From Culex pipiens pallens (Eukaryota > Arthropoda > Insecta > Diptera > Culicidae): a stretch of DNA of 64,000 nucleotides. The stretch is taken from NCBI RefSeq assembly GCF_016801865.2, contig NC_068939.1:123719687-123783686 (forward strand). The letters are read 5' to 3'. Each line of letters opens with the position of its first letter. The first letter of the stretch is position 1. Position numbers and translations under genes: made by a program. Shown here in pieces: positions 24,345 through 36,611 of this stretch. The notes beneath the pieces were generated by a model. The model saw only the letters and a list, made by a program, of their open reading frames with translations, was not told where the DNA came from and did no database searches.

Positions 24345-26448
24345 CAGGGCTGCGGAGTCGGGTCATATTTCAAACGACTCCGACTCCGACTCCGACTCCG
24401 GCTTTCTCAGATTAGCCGACTCCGACTCCGACTCCGGCTCCGGCTTTCAACAAATGGTTGGCTCCGACTCCGACTCCGACTCCGGCCTACCAACTCTAGC
24501 CGACTCCGACTCCGACTCCGACTCCAGCTTTCAACAAATGGTTGGCTCCGACTCCGACTCCGACTCCACATATTTTTAAATGTTTCAAAAGTTAGTTAAC
24601 TATTATTAGTTAATTATTTTTAAAACATTGATAAATAGGATTATTAGAATACTCTCTAAGCGTCATGTTTTTCTCAAGAAAAATAAGTTAAGTAAAAGTA
24701 TAGTAAAGTAAATAAACGGAAAAAAAGTTTCTAAGTTACAAGTTTTATACGTTATGGAAACAGAAATCAAAAAATATCTTCAGTTTTAGAGGCATTTTGA
24801 GAAGAACAGTTTTGTAAGTAAATTTGGATTTATTTGCTTAACCTCAAATTTGAAAATATTTTTTTCAAAGCTAATAAATTTAAATATTAAATTGTTATTT
24901 TTGAAAGAATAACTAAAAGAAACCTGGCCTTAATGGTCTATTGAACATTAAAATTCAATTTGCTCACTTTCAGGCACCTTGTTTTTAAAATGAAAATGTT
25001 AAACGAAACATTTTTCTTGTTTTTTAAGACATACATGGACATCACGCCATGGCTGAAGGAGATTATTATTGCAAATCAATGTATCTAAACAATTTCTTCG
25101 TGGAAAGGACGCTTAAGATGTCCTTTTCAAATATCTGTGACATAGAAAATATTTTACCCAGGAAATTTATAATTTATTTTAATTTGAAAATTTTATATAC
25201 TTTAAAAAGGAGGCGCACGATACTTCGTAAATCTTCACCTAAAACGAAGCTTTATGAATGATCTTGCGCCTCCATCAAAATATATGAAAAAACTTAAAAT
25301 ATAATAAAAAACAAATATCCACAAGTAAATTTTTTTTCTTAATTTTTTAAGGTACATTGTTATGCAATGATTATCACCTTGCGTCATATTGGCGTGGGAC
25401 ATACAGTAAGAGAAAATTCATACCAGTTGATAATATTTTGATTTTGTTTTTTGTATAATATTTGAAAAATAAATTAAAATCCTACATTTTGTTCTATAAA
25501 TTTTTTTTATTAGTTCATTTTTGTACTGAATTCTTGAGATTTGTTCAACGATAATTTGCAACGATATCAAAATAGTTTAACTAAAATCAACATCAACATC
25601 AACAATCAATTATTAATTCAAAATTTGTTGCAACTTCTTTTGATATTTTTTGTTAGTTTCAATTATTTTAAATGCAACATATTGATTTTCTTGTACTTAG
25701 TGATAAACAAAATGCGCATGTTGAGTTCCAAGAAAGAGATTGTTATAATCGTTGATTATTTGTTACAAAAGTTAAACTGTCAGTGACTCTTTTTCTATTT
25801 GCAAAAACAGTGATTACTATTTTTAATCTTTTTATGTACCTCGTACCAAGACATATGCTATCGGGGTAAAAGATGACTGTGTGTGTACTTTTTTCAGAAA
25901 TAACTGGATGAAATTTGGTCAAATTTGAATTGAAAGGGCACATAAATATAGGCAAAAGGAAGCATTCAAGAATCAATTAGAAATGTCCGACTACATAACC
26001 AATATTTTTTTATTATTTTTTAAATTATGATACTACATACTTGGGTAAGAGGTTATCATTTAGTGATTATAGTGTAATAACACAATAAGAGCTTTTCAAT
26101 CACAATAAAAAAAGCTTCAAAAACACAAAGGCATCTGATAAATCAATTAAAAATATAAGATGTTTTGTAAATTAAGCTATAGGAAATACTGAACAATAAA
26201 AAAATATATATATTTTTGGTTGAATTTAAGATAACTCCGGCTCCGACTCCGACTCCGGGTTATCAGAAATCCTCGGCTCCGACTCCGACTCCGACTCCAG
26301 CTCTTAAAATTTAGCCGACTCCGGCTCCGACTCCGACTCCAGCTGTTAGAGTTTTGACGACTCCGACTCCGACTCCGACTCCAGGTCCCCAAAAAGACCC
26401 GACTCCACCGACTCCGGCTCCGACTCCGACTCCGACTCCACAGCCCTG
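24345..26448. mobile_element. hAT-like element with TCCGAC-repeat subterminal regions
   Basis: The 8-bp duplication ATCATAAG is at 24337-24344 and 26449-26456. The ends CAGGGCTGCGGAGTCGG and CCGACTCCACAGCCCTG are inverse apart from one base. Both subterminal regions (24380-24570 and 26230-26440) are runs of GACTCC interrupted by spacers such as GGCTTTCAACAAATGGTTGG. The repeat makes an Asp/Ser open frame (24331-24579), which is a by-product. A 70-residue frame at 25049 has no transposase motif, so the element is non-autonomous. Confidence 0.93.
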
Positions 26449-26758
26449 ATCATAAGTTTATCATAATAATATGTAATCAAATTATGAAAAATGTATATAG
26501 ATCATTTAAATTAAAGGAAAATAATCAAAAATGAGAGCTAAAGTTTTCAATCCAACGAAATCTGTTTCAAATTTGGATAGAAGAAGGTTAAACGTTCCAA
26601 AATTATTTAATAGGAACCATGTTAGATCTTTTTGTTGCACTAGTGTAATAGTAATAGTTATTAATATAGATTCCAGCATTTGTAAAAAAAAAAAAGTTTA
26701 TCGTTGCAGTTGCAAGGCCAAATTAGGCCCTTCAAATTTAAAAGTTCATAGATAAGTA

Positions 26759-26979
26759 CACAGAAAAAAATAATCATGGTGATATTACATCTGGGAAGGG
26801 GTACATCTTTTATGTCAGAAAAAAAGTGTTATTTTTACCATTGAAAATGTGTAATTTTACCACTATTCTGGTGTAATGTCGCTTTTTCAGTCTTAATTGA
26901 GGTAAAATTACATCATAAAAGAGGTAACATTTAACTTTCTAAAATTACACCTTCCAAAATCACACAATTTATTACTGTG
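26759..26979. mobile_element. TA-duplicating element, copy 2 of the family at 12654
   Basis: 221 bp flanked by TA. The ends CACAGAAAAAAATAAT and AATTTATTACTGTG are inverse. The interior carries ATATTACATCTGGGAAGG and repeated GTAAAATTAC-like motifs. Confidence 0.75.
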
Positions 26980-26981
26980 TA

Positions 26982-29900
26982 GCAAAATAACTGATATTAA
27001 TAAATTACCACAAAAGTATTTAAAATGATGGGATGACTGTTAGAATATTTCTTAAATTTGTTTCAAAGAAAAACAGATCTGAACTATTAATGTATAATCA
27101 AAAGGCTTGGCCAAATCAAACTGCTCTGGAGTAATTATTTGTGATTTCTTAAAATCAAAAAAAATCCTTATGCCTGTAAAATTTTAAATCTTACAAATAT
27201 TAATTTACATAAAAGCTTTCTCTAACGCAAATAGCAAAAGACATTTTTAGATGCAAAATAAATTTTTAGTTCAAAAATGATAAAGTGAACCGTTTTCGAG
27301 TTATAGACAACTTAAGATATAATTTTTCGAAAGATGTTCAGTTTCCTTGCTATTCATAAACACATCATACTAGGACATTTTGCCACAATTTTCAAAGTTT
27401 TCAAAATTAGAAAATACGTAATTTGGAAATTTAATTTTTAATAGTAAAAAGTCGAATGAAGAAAAAGATTTTTTCCGTGTCCCTATTGTTCCTGCATTGT
27501 TCCAATCATAACCTTCAACTTTGCTGAAGACACCAAATCTATCAGAATACTTTTCAAGCTACAGATTTTTTTTTATGATGCAAAATGGCTTCTTTTGACA
27601 TAGGAAATGCATAGACAAAGTTTCATTCATATAAAGAAGATATCATGAATTGTTGATTTACGAAATCGTAGAGAATTTATTAAAACCGTTGCTCAAAGTT
27701 GAAAAAATTATTCATTTATTTTTAAATAGGATTGGAATTAAAATAACACCGAATAAATAAACCACTGAAACATAATATTAGAATAAACCTCCACCACCAA
27801 TTTACCCTAGAACCCAGCTTCTCCACACTAGCCAGCGGAACCAACGGGCGGAACAAATAGTTGACCTTATCCCAGCCAACCAGCAGCGACCATCGAAAAT
27901 TGATCGATTTTTGGTTAGGTTTACGTCACACTAAAGGCAGCAAAAGAGACATCCATGCCCGAGTCCCGTTAGGCAGGTTAAGCACAGGATATTTGCCTTG
28001 GCCGAAAGGACCTCAAACATTTGGCCGACAAACGGTAAGAGTCCATAAACCCGAGTTCCGTAACAACTTTATTTGTTTATGACCGCGCACAGTCTCCGCC
28101 GGTTAAGGTGACTTGAACGCGTTCAACGGAGACGAACCCCGGTGTTTGGCAAACATAGAACACAGAACCGAAAGAAAGTCCAAAATTAGTGTTATTTTAT
28201 GGTTTCGGATTTCATCGCCTCGGTTTCGGTCGCTCGTCCCAAAAAGTGTGAGACAAAACGGGCAACGTTTTATTTTTCGGCAGTTATGCAGTTTTTGGCT
28301 TTGGCAACGGAAATTGCATGAAGCAGCATCGTCCAAAAACTCGACAGAAGGAATTATCATAACGGGAACTGATATGGTAGGATTTGGAAGACAGAACTAA
28401 CGGGTTTCTTTATGGTTTTGGTTTCGGTTTTTGGGGGGTGATTAGGAACAGGCTGGGGCAGAACTGGTTCGACGAGACCTTGGATAAGAGTGCAAGGCAA
28501 TGGTTGGACAAAATTCTTCAACAGTAGGAACTGCATGAGTTTTTGCAGATTAGCACTTTCAACAAAATGTTTGACGTATTATCATATTCATAATTTTGTA
28601 ATATAATGAACAAATTTATTTTATATTACCCCCTACACCGTTCCGCATTACTAGCCAAACAGTCAAAGTCAAGTTAAAGAGTTGCAACAATGTTTACAAC
28701 TCCTTAACTGAAGCCAACTGCAACTTTTGAAAAGTTACATCCATAACACGTACGCTGCTCCGATCCACGTCAACAGTAATTACTTGCACTTTGTGCCCTC
28801 CCAGCGCAGAGAACAGACCGCAGCAGTCATTTTGGGAACGACTGCGACACGTGACAGAGTGCACTTTTTTTTTCTACTAAAGGAGGTAATAACAATTTTC
28901 CGGCAATGGGATTCTTCCCGGCGGCGGTGGATCTTAAGGGGCTTAAGAGAAGTAGGTTAGTCGGACTTATTTGCATATGCTCGCGCTTCCTTCTTTTGGG
29001 CGACAACAACCTGTCCAGAGCAGTTGAGGGGCCCTCAGGGGGCCCAATTGTGGGGATTCAGCTTTTGATATCTTCCTCGCTGGAAGCGTATTAAGTTTCA
29101 ATTTATGAAGTCGCAATAAAGTCATTAAATTTAAAAATTCCGCCCTGCTCGATGAAAGAGAGAGCTATTAATTCAATTAGTTGGATCGTTTCAATTGAGA
29201 GTGGAGCACTTTTTTTTTGTCGCAAAACCATGCGATCTCCAAAGGGACTTGAACTGCAAAAAGTGTCAGTGCCAAAGGCCTAGAGTAGGACAGGTGAGAC
29301 CCAAGCTTTTGGGTGATCTTGCAATGACACCTTGCTGGAAGTTGTAAAGCTGGCCGCGCATAATAATGAAGGCGTTTTTTTGTTCAACTTCAAACAAGTT
29401 ATTATTTTGAGTTTTTTTAAAGGTAAATAAAACATATCAGCTTGAGATATTTGCAAATTGCTTATCCCGGAACAGGCCATTTGCCGTGTACACACTGCTG
29501 ATAGCTTGGTACTCGGCTACTATCATTATGGAATAGTAAAACTGTCATTTGCGGAGGAAATTTATTGCTAGTTAAAGGTCAGGCAATAATTGTAATGTTT
29601 GCTTGCATGCGCTGCTTTTGGATGTATTTTGATCAGTTTTTTTTTAAATTTAATGGCAGTTCTATGCATTTTTTTTTTCTTATTGGCAAACTACACGGTA
29701 TTAAATTCGATTGTTAATTCATAGCAAACTTCATTTAAATTGAAAAAAATGTGTAGAAGCATAGTCTGGGACACCACAAAAATAACTGCATAAATCTTTT
29801 TACTTACATTATAGGAAATGCTAGTTTAAATCACAGCCAAACACCTTAAAAAATTACATTTATAAAAACATTGGCAAAGTCACACTAGACAAGTCAAACT

Positions 29901-30118
29901 TCCAACCCCAAAATTTTATAAAATTTTATGAGTTCTTTGCACTGAGCACTGAAATGGGTGCTGAAAAGTTCAACTTTTCAGCACTTGTTTCGAAAAGTAA
30001 CACTTTTCAACATTTTTTTTGATTTAAACGATTTATTGACAAAATACATGAAAATTCGACTTAAAATTTCACTCAATGGGTGTTTTTCAAAATTGCAAAA
30101 AATGTTGTATGGTACTCG
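26982..30118. other. No gene recognised; GC-richer islands at 27860-28480 and 28730-29100
   Basis: 27000-27780 is AT-rich with nothing to report. 27860-28400 carries several short overlapping frames on both strands and no stop-free long frame. 28900-29080 (CTTCCCGGCGGCGGTGG, GGGGCCCTCAGGGGGCCC) is GC-rich and looks single-copy. These may be exons or regulatory DNA of a host gene but no protein family is visible. Confidence 0.3.
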
Positions 30119-30232
30119 TTGCAAAACTTGATTTTTTCAGCACTCGTCGTATTTATCCAACTCGGTGAACCTCGTTGGATAAATGTACGACTCGTGCTGA
30201 AAAAATCCTCTTTTTGCAACTTGTTGCATAAA
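30119..30232. repeat. Hairpin repeat TCAGCACTCGTCGTA..GTTGGATAAAT, copy 1
   Basis: Arms TCAGCACTCGTCGTATTTAT and ATAAATGTACGACTCGTGCT surround a loop at about 30162-30173, with TTGCAA further out on both sides. Related copies lie at 31640-31790, 46305-46390 and, partly, 59690-59745. Confidence 0.7.
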
Positions 30233-30360
30233 CTACTATTTTAAATTTTTTATATACCCACTAAGACAATTTTGAAATGTCCCTAAGTCGGGATAAAAAA
30301 ATACCTTGAATAACAAGTCAATCGATAGTATTATTGAATTTTTGGTGACTGGAATCCTCA

Positions 30361-30418
30361 ATGACAAATGTATTCGATGTGGCGAAGAATATCACTGAGA
30401 ACAACATGGAATCTTCAG
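30361..30418 (+). pseudogene. Mobile 93-nt exon, copy C (5'-truncated)
   Basis: ATGACAAATGTATTCGATGT then GGCGAAGAATATCACTGAG encodes MTNVFDVAKNITENNMESS and keeps the donor GTGAGTAGA at 30419. Upstream, the intron tail with its acceptor and the exon start are deleted (GGTGACTGGAATCC joins directly to TCAATGACA). The flanks (CGGGATAA..TACCTTGAATAAC) match the elements at 39 kb and 58 kb. Confidence 0.7.
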
Positions 30419-30523
30419 GTGAGTAGATTTTGCTGTTGCATATGAGCAGTTCTCTCAAATTTCGGTCATTCGATTTTTTTTTGTATTTTTTTTTATGATC
30501 TATTTGGTGTCTTCCCGGGCAAA

Positions 30524-30598
30524 GGAGCGGCCGTGGCTGACTGGTTACGGTGTTCGCTTTGTAAGCGAATGGTCCTGGGTTCGATTCCCATCTGCTCC
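30524..30598 (+). tRNA. tRNA-Thr(TGT)-like sequence
   Basis: The acceptor GGAGCGG pairs with CTGCTCC over seven positions (one G-T). The anticodon stem TTCGC/GCGAA encloses the loop TTTGTAA, with TGT at the anticodon positions. The T loop is TTCGATT, with a weak outer pair in the T stem. The fold is complete, so it may be functional, but its place at the head of a retroposed insert makes a SINE or tRNA pseudogene at least as likely. Confidence 0.6.
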
Positions 30599-30663
30599 CA
30601 ACGAGAAAGTATAGGAAATATAAATAAATCTTGAAACTCTGAACATGAACGAAAAATCAAAGT

Positions 30664-30737
30664 CGCTCGAGTCGGGGTTCGATCCCCCGTCCTTTGGATT
30701 GGAAAGCAAAAATGCTAACCACTAGGGCATCGCGACT
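30664..30737 (-). repeat. tRNA-like sequence, minus strand
   Basis: The reverse strand gives AGTCGCGATGCCCTAGTGGT (A box), a stem with loop CCAATCC, and GGGGGATCGAACCCC as T arm, closing with CGAGCGACT. The imperfect anticodon stem and its position inside the retroposed insert point to a tRNA-derived repeat rather than a working tRNA. Confidence 0.5.
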
Positions 30738-31068
30738 TGGTGAGCTATAATTGGAATTAGAAATACTGTTACTACCAACTATATACGCGCCATTTGACAA
30801 GGGTTCGGAAGTTCTAAATAACGTTTGAACCCGATTGGTGCAAACGTTCTTCAGGGCGGGGCTTGTCGGTAAAGCTGAAATACCTCGCGCTCGGCTAGCC
30901 AGCGTAGAAATGGGTCACTGAAGCTCGGCAGAGCTAACACCTTCCAAATGCCTATGCGAGTTATTTGCATGTATAGAATGTAGATCTAAAAATACATGGA
31001 AACAACTCAATTTGTAAGAAGCGGCCGCGTGGTCCCGTTTGGTTGGTTGCACACACGTATTTGGTGTC

Positions 31069-31145
31069 TTCCCGGGCAGACGGTAATAACAAAATTCATG
31101 CCATTTCAATAACAAATACTGTTAAAACAACAGAAAGTGTTATGG
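31069..31145 (-). mobile_element. Fragment of the CCCGARCAGACGG MITE
   Basis: CGGGCAGACGGTAATAACAA through ACAGAAAGTGTTATGGA is almost identical to the reverse complement of 15680-15758. Only the end of the element is present, and its outer end is interrupted by the 30522-31057 insertion. Confidence 0.8.
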
Positions 31146-33000
31146 AATCTTCTTGAAAAATCCATATGAATTTTTGAATCAAAACTGATTTTATCTAAAA
31201 ATCGAAATATTCTGTCGCAAAAATTTTTCAACTTCATTTTTCAATGTAAAATCAAATTTGCAATCAAAAAGTACTGAAAAAACATTTTTGAAAAGCTGAT
31301 AAAATTCTCTATATTTTGCTTTTTTGAACTTTGTTGATACGACCCTTAGTTGCTGAGATATTGCCATGCAAAGGTTTAAAAACAGGAAAATTGATGTTTT
31401 CTAAGTCTCACCCAAACAACCCACCATTTTCTAATGTCGATATCTCAGCAACTAATGGTCCGATTTTCAATGTAAAAATAAGAAACATTGGTGAAATTTT
31501 CCGATCTTTTCGAAAAAAATATATTCAAATTTTTTAAACCGTATTAAAATTGGTTGGTCTGAGATTTCAAAAAAAAATTTGCACGTGGTTTATGGATGGT
31601 CCCTTAGGCTATTTTCACAAGAAAAAATCGTGACATTTATTAACAGTTTATGCAACAAGTTGCCAAATGAAGATTTTTTCAGCATGAGTCGTACATTTAT
31701 CCAACAAGGTTCAACGAGTTGGATAAATAAGACCAGTGATGAAAAAGTCAAGTTTTGCAACGAGTTCCATACAACATTTTTTTGCAATTCCGAAAAACAT
31801 CCTTAGAACAGAATTATAAGTCAAATGTCCATATATTTAGTCAATGAATCGTTTAAATCCAAAAATGTTTAAAAGTTTCAGTGCTAAAAAGTAGAACTTT
31901 CCAGCATTTGTTTTGAAAAGGGTTACTATTTGATTCTGTTATTTTTGGTATAGAAAAGTAGGCTGTTTCGTCGATCGGGAATGACAGTAAAAGTAAGTTG
32001 TTTCACGACGAAATTGCAAAAAAAAACTTTATGACTCAAAAATCGAAATATCTCATAAAGATGGCGTGTTTTTTTGTTTCAGTTTTTTTTTTCAAAAAGT
32101 TCGTCCAATTTACTAAAAGTTTGTCTTTAATCACATCATGTTATGATTTATTGGCTTTGATATTTCATTCTCCAAAATTTGACAAATACGTGTTTTTAAA
32201 TAATTTTCAGCCTGAAATGGTGATCATTTGGAAATTTTGAGTACAAACGTATTTTTTCTATGCAATTGAATGACGAAAAAATGCAGTGGTTTTCAACATT
32301 TTTTTTATTATTTCACGCTATAAACTTTAAAGATTTAAAGGTTCGTAAATGTCGCATTCAAAATCGTTAACAAACTGGTCTAATTATCCATGAAATTTAT
32401 TTAATTGCTCAGCTTTCGATACTGATTCTCAATGTATATGAAAGAAACCCTTTCTTGGTTTAAACTTTGAATCAAAATTAGATTCCAACCATCATCGAAT
32501 CAACCGCGGTTGTCAGCAAACTTAATCAAGCACCAAAATCCATAACTAAACAAACGTTAAGCACATGAAATGCGCAAAGAATTTTTCCTTTCATCGTTAA
32601 TTTTGTTTAAATTTTGCAATTTTTGGCCTTTCGCCGCCGAGCTGCCGCCGAGCAGCCGATCGAATGGCAATTATTCTGAACTGTAGCATTTTTTTCGCCT
32701 CTTTTTTTGCTCTATAATTTCAATCTTTTCTCTAAGTTTAATTAGCTCGGGTTGGGTGGTTGGGAAATGGCTGCGTAAATGATGATGATTGGAGGCTGGA
32801 AAAGGCGAGCGGATTTTTAAAGGCAGCTGATTCCGACTCAGAACCAATCGGCGGAAAATTATAATCCAATATTTAGATGAATGTGGTGGGTTTGGTGGAG
32901 GCAGTTGGAACTGTATAAAACTGTGTGAATGTTCGTATGTGTGGTCAAAATTTGGGCTTTGGGTTTGGTACGGTGCCGATAATTAATTCCCAAAGTATTA
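31146..33000. other. AT-rich DNA; hairpin repeat copy 2 at 31640-31790
   Basis: 31640-31790 (GATTTTTTCAGCATGAGTCG, ATTTATCCAACAAGG, GAGTTGGATAAAT, GCAACGAGTTCCATACAAC) is a diverged copy of the 30119 hairpin. 31330-31480 repeats a GCTGAGATATTG/CGATATCTCAGC pair. No gene. 32620-32960 is somewhat GC-richer and unassigned. Confidence 0.4.
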
Positions 33001-33070
33001 TTTATATTATTAATTATAGACCCTCGATTCATTCAACTCTTGGAATGCCTTTTGAAGTTGCTTTTTTCGC

Positions 33071-33490
33071 TTGAATGAAGCATTTCTTGAGCAGAATCCA
33101 TACATGAACTATACGGTAACTGCGAGTGCGCGAAACCCCCCCATTCAGGTTGATCTTTTGTGCAGAAGTGTTGAATGGCTCGCACTGTTAAGGTATTTCG
33201 GGGCGATGATTTCAAGTTCAATGATGAGAAGCTCGTGGCCGCCACCGCGCGCGTTGTTGAAGTTGGTTGAGGCTGCAGTGGCCAATTTCTGGTCAGCCTT
33301 TCCTCTTCCGAGCTCTTCAGCCAGGCCCCGTTGTTTATGCTATAGTTTTAATATGTTTCGAGCATCAATTAAGGCGGAGGTTAAACGGTTTGGCTTTGGC
33401 CAAGTTGTGCGCTGCTTCAACCTGTTCATCAACCAGCAGCAGCAGTTTCGAGGGCTTTGCGGAATTCGCGTGTGCTTTTTTTCGGCGTGA
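33071..33490 (+). other. GC-rich island with short open frames, possibly exonic
   Basis: A 31-codon frame at 33175-33270 reads MARTVKVFRGDDFKFNDEKL then VAATARVVEVG, with third-position GC typical of a real insect exon. A 139-codon frame in another register spans 33071-33490 and includes a short CAG run at 33436-33447. I recognise neither. It could be part of an exon of a host gene or conserved regulatory DNA. Confidence 0.3.
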
Positions 33491-33709
33491 AGTGGGCATA
33501 GATTCTGGTTCACTGAGAGTTGCAAGAGTTCCACCGACTTTGTAATGATATGTTCGTAGATGACTTTTACGACTGTTGGCCTCTCTCGATACCAACTGAA
33601 GAGTGAGTGAAAGCAGGCTTTACGGAACTGGAATGTTGGCATATTAAGCATACTGAGTTTATAAAATTTGCACAAATATTTCAAATATCGAACAAGAACA
33701 TTCATTTGG

Positions 33710-35270
33710 CTTGCATTTTTTAATTTAGAAAATTACTCGAATTTTATCAGTTTTTCATTATTTGGTATCAAAAATCGGTGCAAAAGTTCATAAGAAATTG
33801 TCATCTGAATATCGGACGTTTTTTGTTCATACTCAGAAAACTGAGGCTGTGTCTTAGAAAATTCTCGTTTGGCAGGTCACAATTTAAGCAAATAATTTTG
33901 CGATTTTTTTGATCAACACTTGCTTGCTAAATTAAGCCATTTATTATATGATATGGACTAAAATCGCTTTTTATAAGCTGTAATCGTCTGCCATAGTGAT
34001 GGTTTGCCAACGTTAGGTGCACGTTGGAAATACATGCCGTTCCTCTAAGCATTCGTAAGTTTAACCTTCAATTATCGTAAAAATGCACCTGTTTTTCGGA
34101 AAAAAATGTAAACAAAAAACAATAAATCTGAAGTTTTTTTTAAAAAGGTCCAATAACGCAATGTTTAATTATTTACTAATTCGCCAGGTTTGTGCTATCT
34201 TGTGACATAGACCATTTTGGTCCAAAATGAGTTAATGATGACGTTTTGCTATACTTAACAGACACTGCTTTGACCCAATTTCGGGAATGCTTCCGTATCC
34301 CGGATATTGCAATACACACTAGTGACATAGACCAATTTATCATCAAAATGATCGTGCACACCTGTGACACGTCATACATGTTGTTGGAAAATGTGCCAAT
34401 TTTTTTCTTGTTTTTAACAAATTAATGTTTATATACATTTTATTAAGGCAATGCAATCCTTTTTTTTAAAACATACTGATTAAGTTGGTTAAACTATTCA
34501 TTTAAGCCTATTTTAGTTGGTATCTGTGCACACTTGTGACAAGAAGTACAAACACACTTGTGACACGTGCTTTTCAGATTTTTGTTTACATAATTTACTG
34601 TATCTTTTGACTGGTGTAACCAAATTAGTTGAAACTTGGAGCGTTTGTTAAGCGATAGTATACGAACCGATTGCTTCAAAATTTAGACTCTATCATTCAT
34701 AGTTTTGAAAATATTTATCGTCAAACTTTGAAAATCAGTTTTCTCGAATTGTACTAAATGGTCGTTGTCACAAGATTAGCACACAACAGACGGGTTGGTA
34801 TTTTTGAAACCGCTTCAAGAAAGAAGTTTCTTAACTGATTTAATGAGGGTGGCATTGCTAGGAATTCGATCAATCTTAAGACTATTTTCCAACTGGTAAG
34901 GTTTGTCCCAACATTTATTTTTATTTTTAAAACATGTAAAATGTAAAAAACTAGTTTTGCAATAGTGTTTAAAAATATTACTCCATCAGAGTCGTGTGGT
35001 GTTCTTAGGCGAGATCAGTTGGCGAATCGACGCGCGAGAATCCGCGAGAAAGCAGTGAAGTTTCTTGAATTTATTGATAGAAGGCTTCGCGTCGTCGTGT
35101 ATATATTGTCTTTCTGTTTTTGAGCCGGTTGTTTGCGGTCCGGACTGGGTAAATTCGTGGTTAAGTTGGTTGTAAAGAAGTCGTGCGCGAAGAACTTCAT
35201 GAAATCGATTGAAACAGTTCGGTGTATCAGCACTATTTGAGGTTTACATGATAACGAATAATACGTTACT
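33710..35270. other. AT-rich DNA with repeated TTGTGACA motifs, no gene seen
   Basis: 34190-34790 repeats TTGTGACAT/A and CACACTTGTGACA (for example 34199, 34531, 34555), once inverted as TTGTCACAAG at 34765. This suggests an old inverted-repeat element, but ends could not be defined. Confidence 0.35.
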
Positions 35271-35274
35271 AAAA

Positions 35275-35665
35275 ATTTCATTTTGTTTTGAAAGCCCTTC
35301 CCATAGCATCGATGCTCGGATGGCACGCCGACGGTAAGAACTAAAAAAATACGGGATTGAGAATATAATTAAGTCCTTCTCAAAGCGTCGAAGCTCGGAA
35401 GGCAACGATTATGTTTCACTTTCTGGTCATATCATCTACCAATAATAAATCCGGATCTATTTTAAATTGTACGTCACCGAATAATGCGTTAATTCAAATT
35501 TCATTTCGTTTTGAAAGTCCATCCCAAAGCATCGTTGCTCGGATGGCACGCCGGCGGTTTGAAGTAAAAAATACGCGAATGATAAGTCCTTCTCATAGCG
35601 CCGTAGCTCACATTCTGGTCATATCATCTACCAAGATAAATCCTGACCTTCTCTTCCTTCCCCTA
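35275..35665. repeat. Tandem duplication of about 205 bp
   Basis: The blocks GTTTTGAAAG.CC.TCCCA, GCTCGGATGGCACGCCG, AAGTCCTTCTCA.AGCG and GGTCATATCATCTACCA occur in this order twice (about 35286, 35314, 35371, 35424 and 35510, 35537, 35586, 35616). The copies are diverged. No protein. Confidence 0.7.
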
Positions 35666-35970
35666 CTAACATAATTCCCGCACTTCCAGTGATGCTTGAA
35701 GGAGATGCTGTGGATTCAACGGTCTCATGCGGTGTCAACAGGTATAGAGCGACAAACTCTGTGTCTGATGAGTCTGCAACTTCAACTATCGGACTAACAT
35801 TCCTACCTTTGTTGAACTGCATCTCCTTGGGGGGGCGCCGGTATTGACTTAAAGCAGAGATCTTCAGGGGTTATACAATGAGGATGATTAGCTCCCACTA
35901 CTCATCTATTGGTTCATTGTGTAACTTCAGCTGATCCGTCAATAACGGAGTAGCAGCTCATTGGCAGTCA

Positions 35971-36010
35971 ACCATGCTCATGCTCATGCTCATGCTCATG
36001 CTCATGCTCA
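35971..36010. repeat. CATGCT microsatellite
   Basis: About six consecutive copies of the hexamer CATGCT. Confidence 0.95.
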
Positions 36011-36204
36011 AAAATATTACTCCATCAGAAATCCTTATTTAAAATTGCGGGGTTGCTTATATAGTCATAGTTTTTCTTATTAATGAAGCACATAAACCAG
36101 AGCATTTGCACCAACATTTTTGTTACAGATATTTTAGTATCTTTAAAACTACGGGAACAATCGATATATTTTCTTATTCATCCCCTAGAGAAATAAATAA
36201 ACAA

Positions 36205-36310
36205 CAAAGTTTTACTCTTTATACAACCAGATTGTTGCAGGATTGTATCCGCAAGTTTGACAATTTTGGAATAAGAAGACAACAACATCCTTGGTTGCTG
36301 TGGCCTGGAT
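36205..36310 (+). repeat. Dispersed repeat with a conserved peptide, copy 2
   Basis: Reads TRLLQDCIRKFDNFGIRRQQ on the plus strand and matches 13355-13560 on the minus strand. Confidence 0.55.
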
Positions 36311-36611
36311 TCTTCGGGTGGCTATTATTTTATTAAATTTTGGTAAAATATTGTCAATTTGTTAGAATTTGCCTAAAAATCTATAATAATAGCTATGTTT
36401 GAGAAAAAATGTTGAATTACTACAACAAATTAAATTAATTTCGAAGCACATATCAAGAGTTTTCGCATTTTGTATGAAATTAGTTCTACTGAAAATTTAA
36501 TTGTCAAGCCTCAATAGTCAATTGCAATCAATAGCCGGATGATGGAATTTAACAATACCCAAAATGCCAAAAATTGAAAATTTTGATAATAAAACTTCTA
36601 AAAATATGTAT

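Larger units (their letters stand above)
30501..31078 (+). mobile_element. 536-bp insertion with 21-bp target duplication, headed by a tRNA-Thr-like sequence
   Basis: TATTTGGTGTCTTCCCGGGC plus A is present identically at 30501-30521 and 31058-31078. The insert (30522-31057) starts two bases before the tRNA-like sequence and interrupts a MITE whose sequence resumes with GACGGTAATAAC. A long target duplication and a tRNA head are hallmarks of retroposition by a LINE machinery. The unusually long body, without an A-rich tail at its end, is odd. Confidence 0.65.

Noticed and set aside
24331..24579. Asp-Ser repeat protein of 82 residues
   Set aside because: It is the translation of GACTCC arrays in the end of a hAT element, and its ATG lies in host DNA before the element's terminal repeat.
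30524..30598. Certain functional tRNA-Thr gene
   Set aside because: The fold is good, but the sequence heads an insert bounded by a 21-bp duplication, so it is kept only as tRNA-like.
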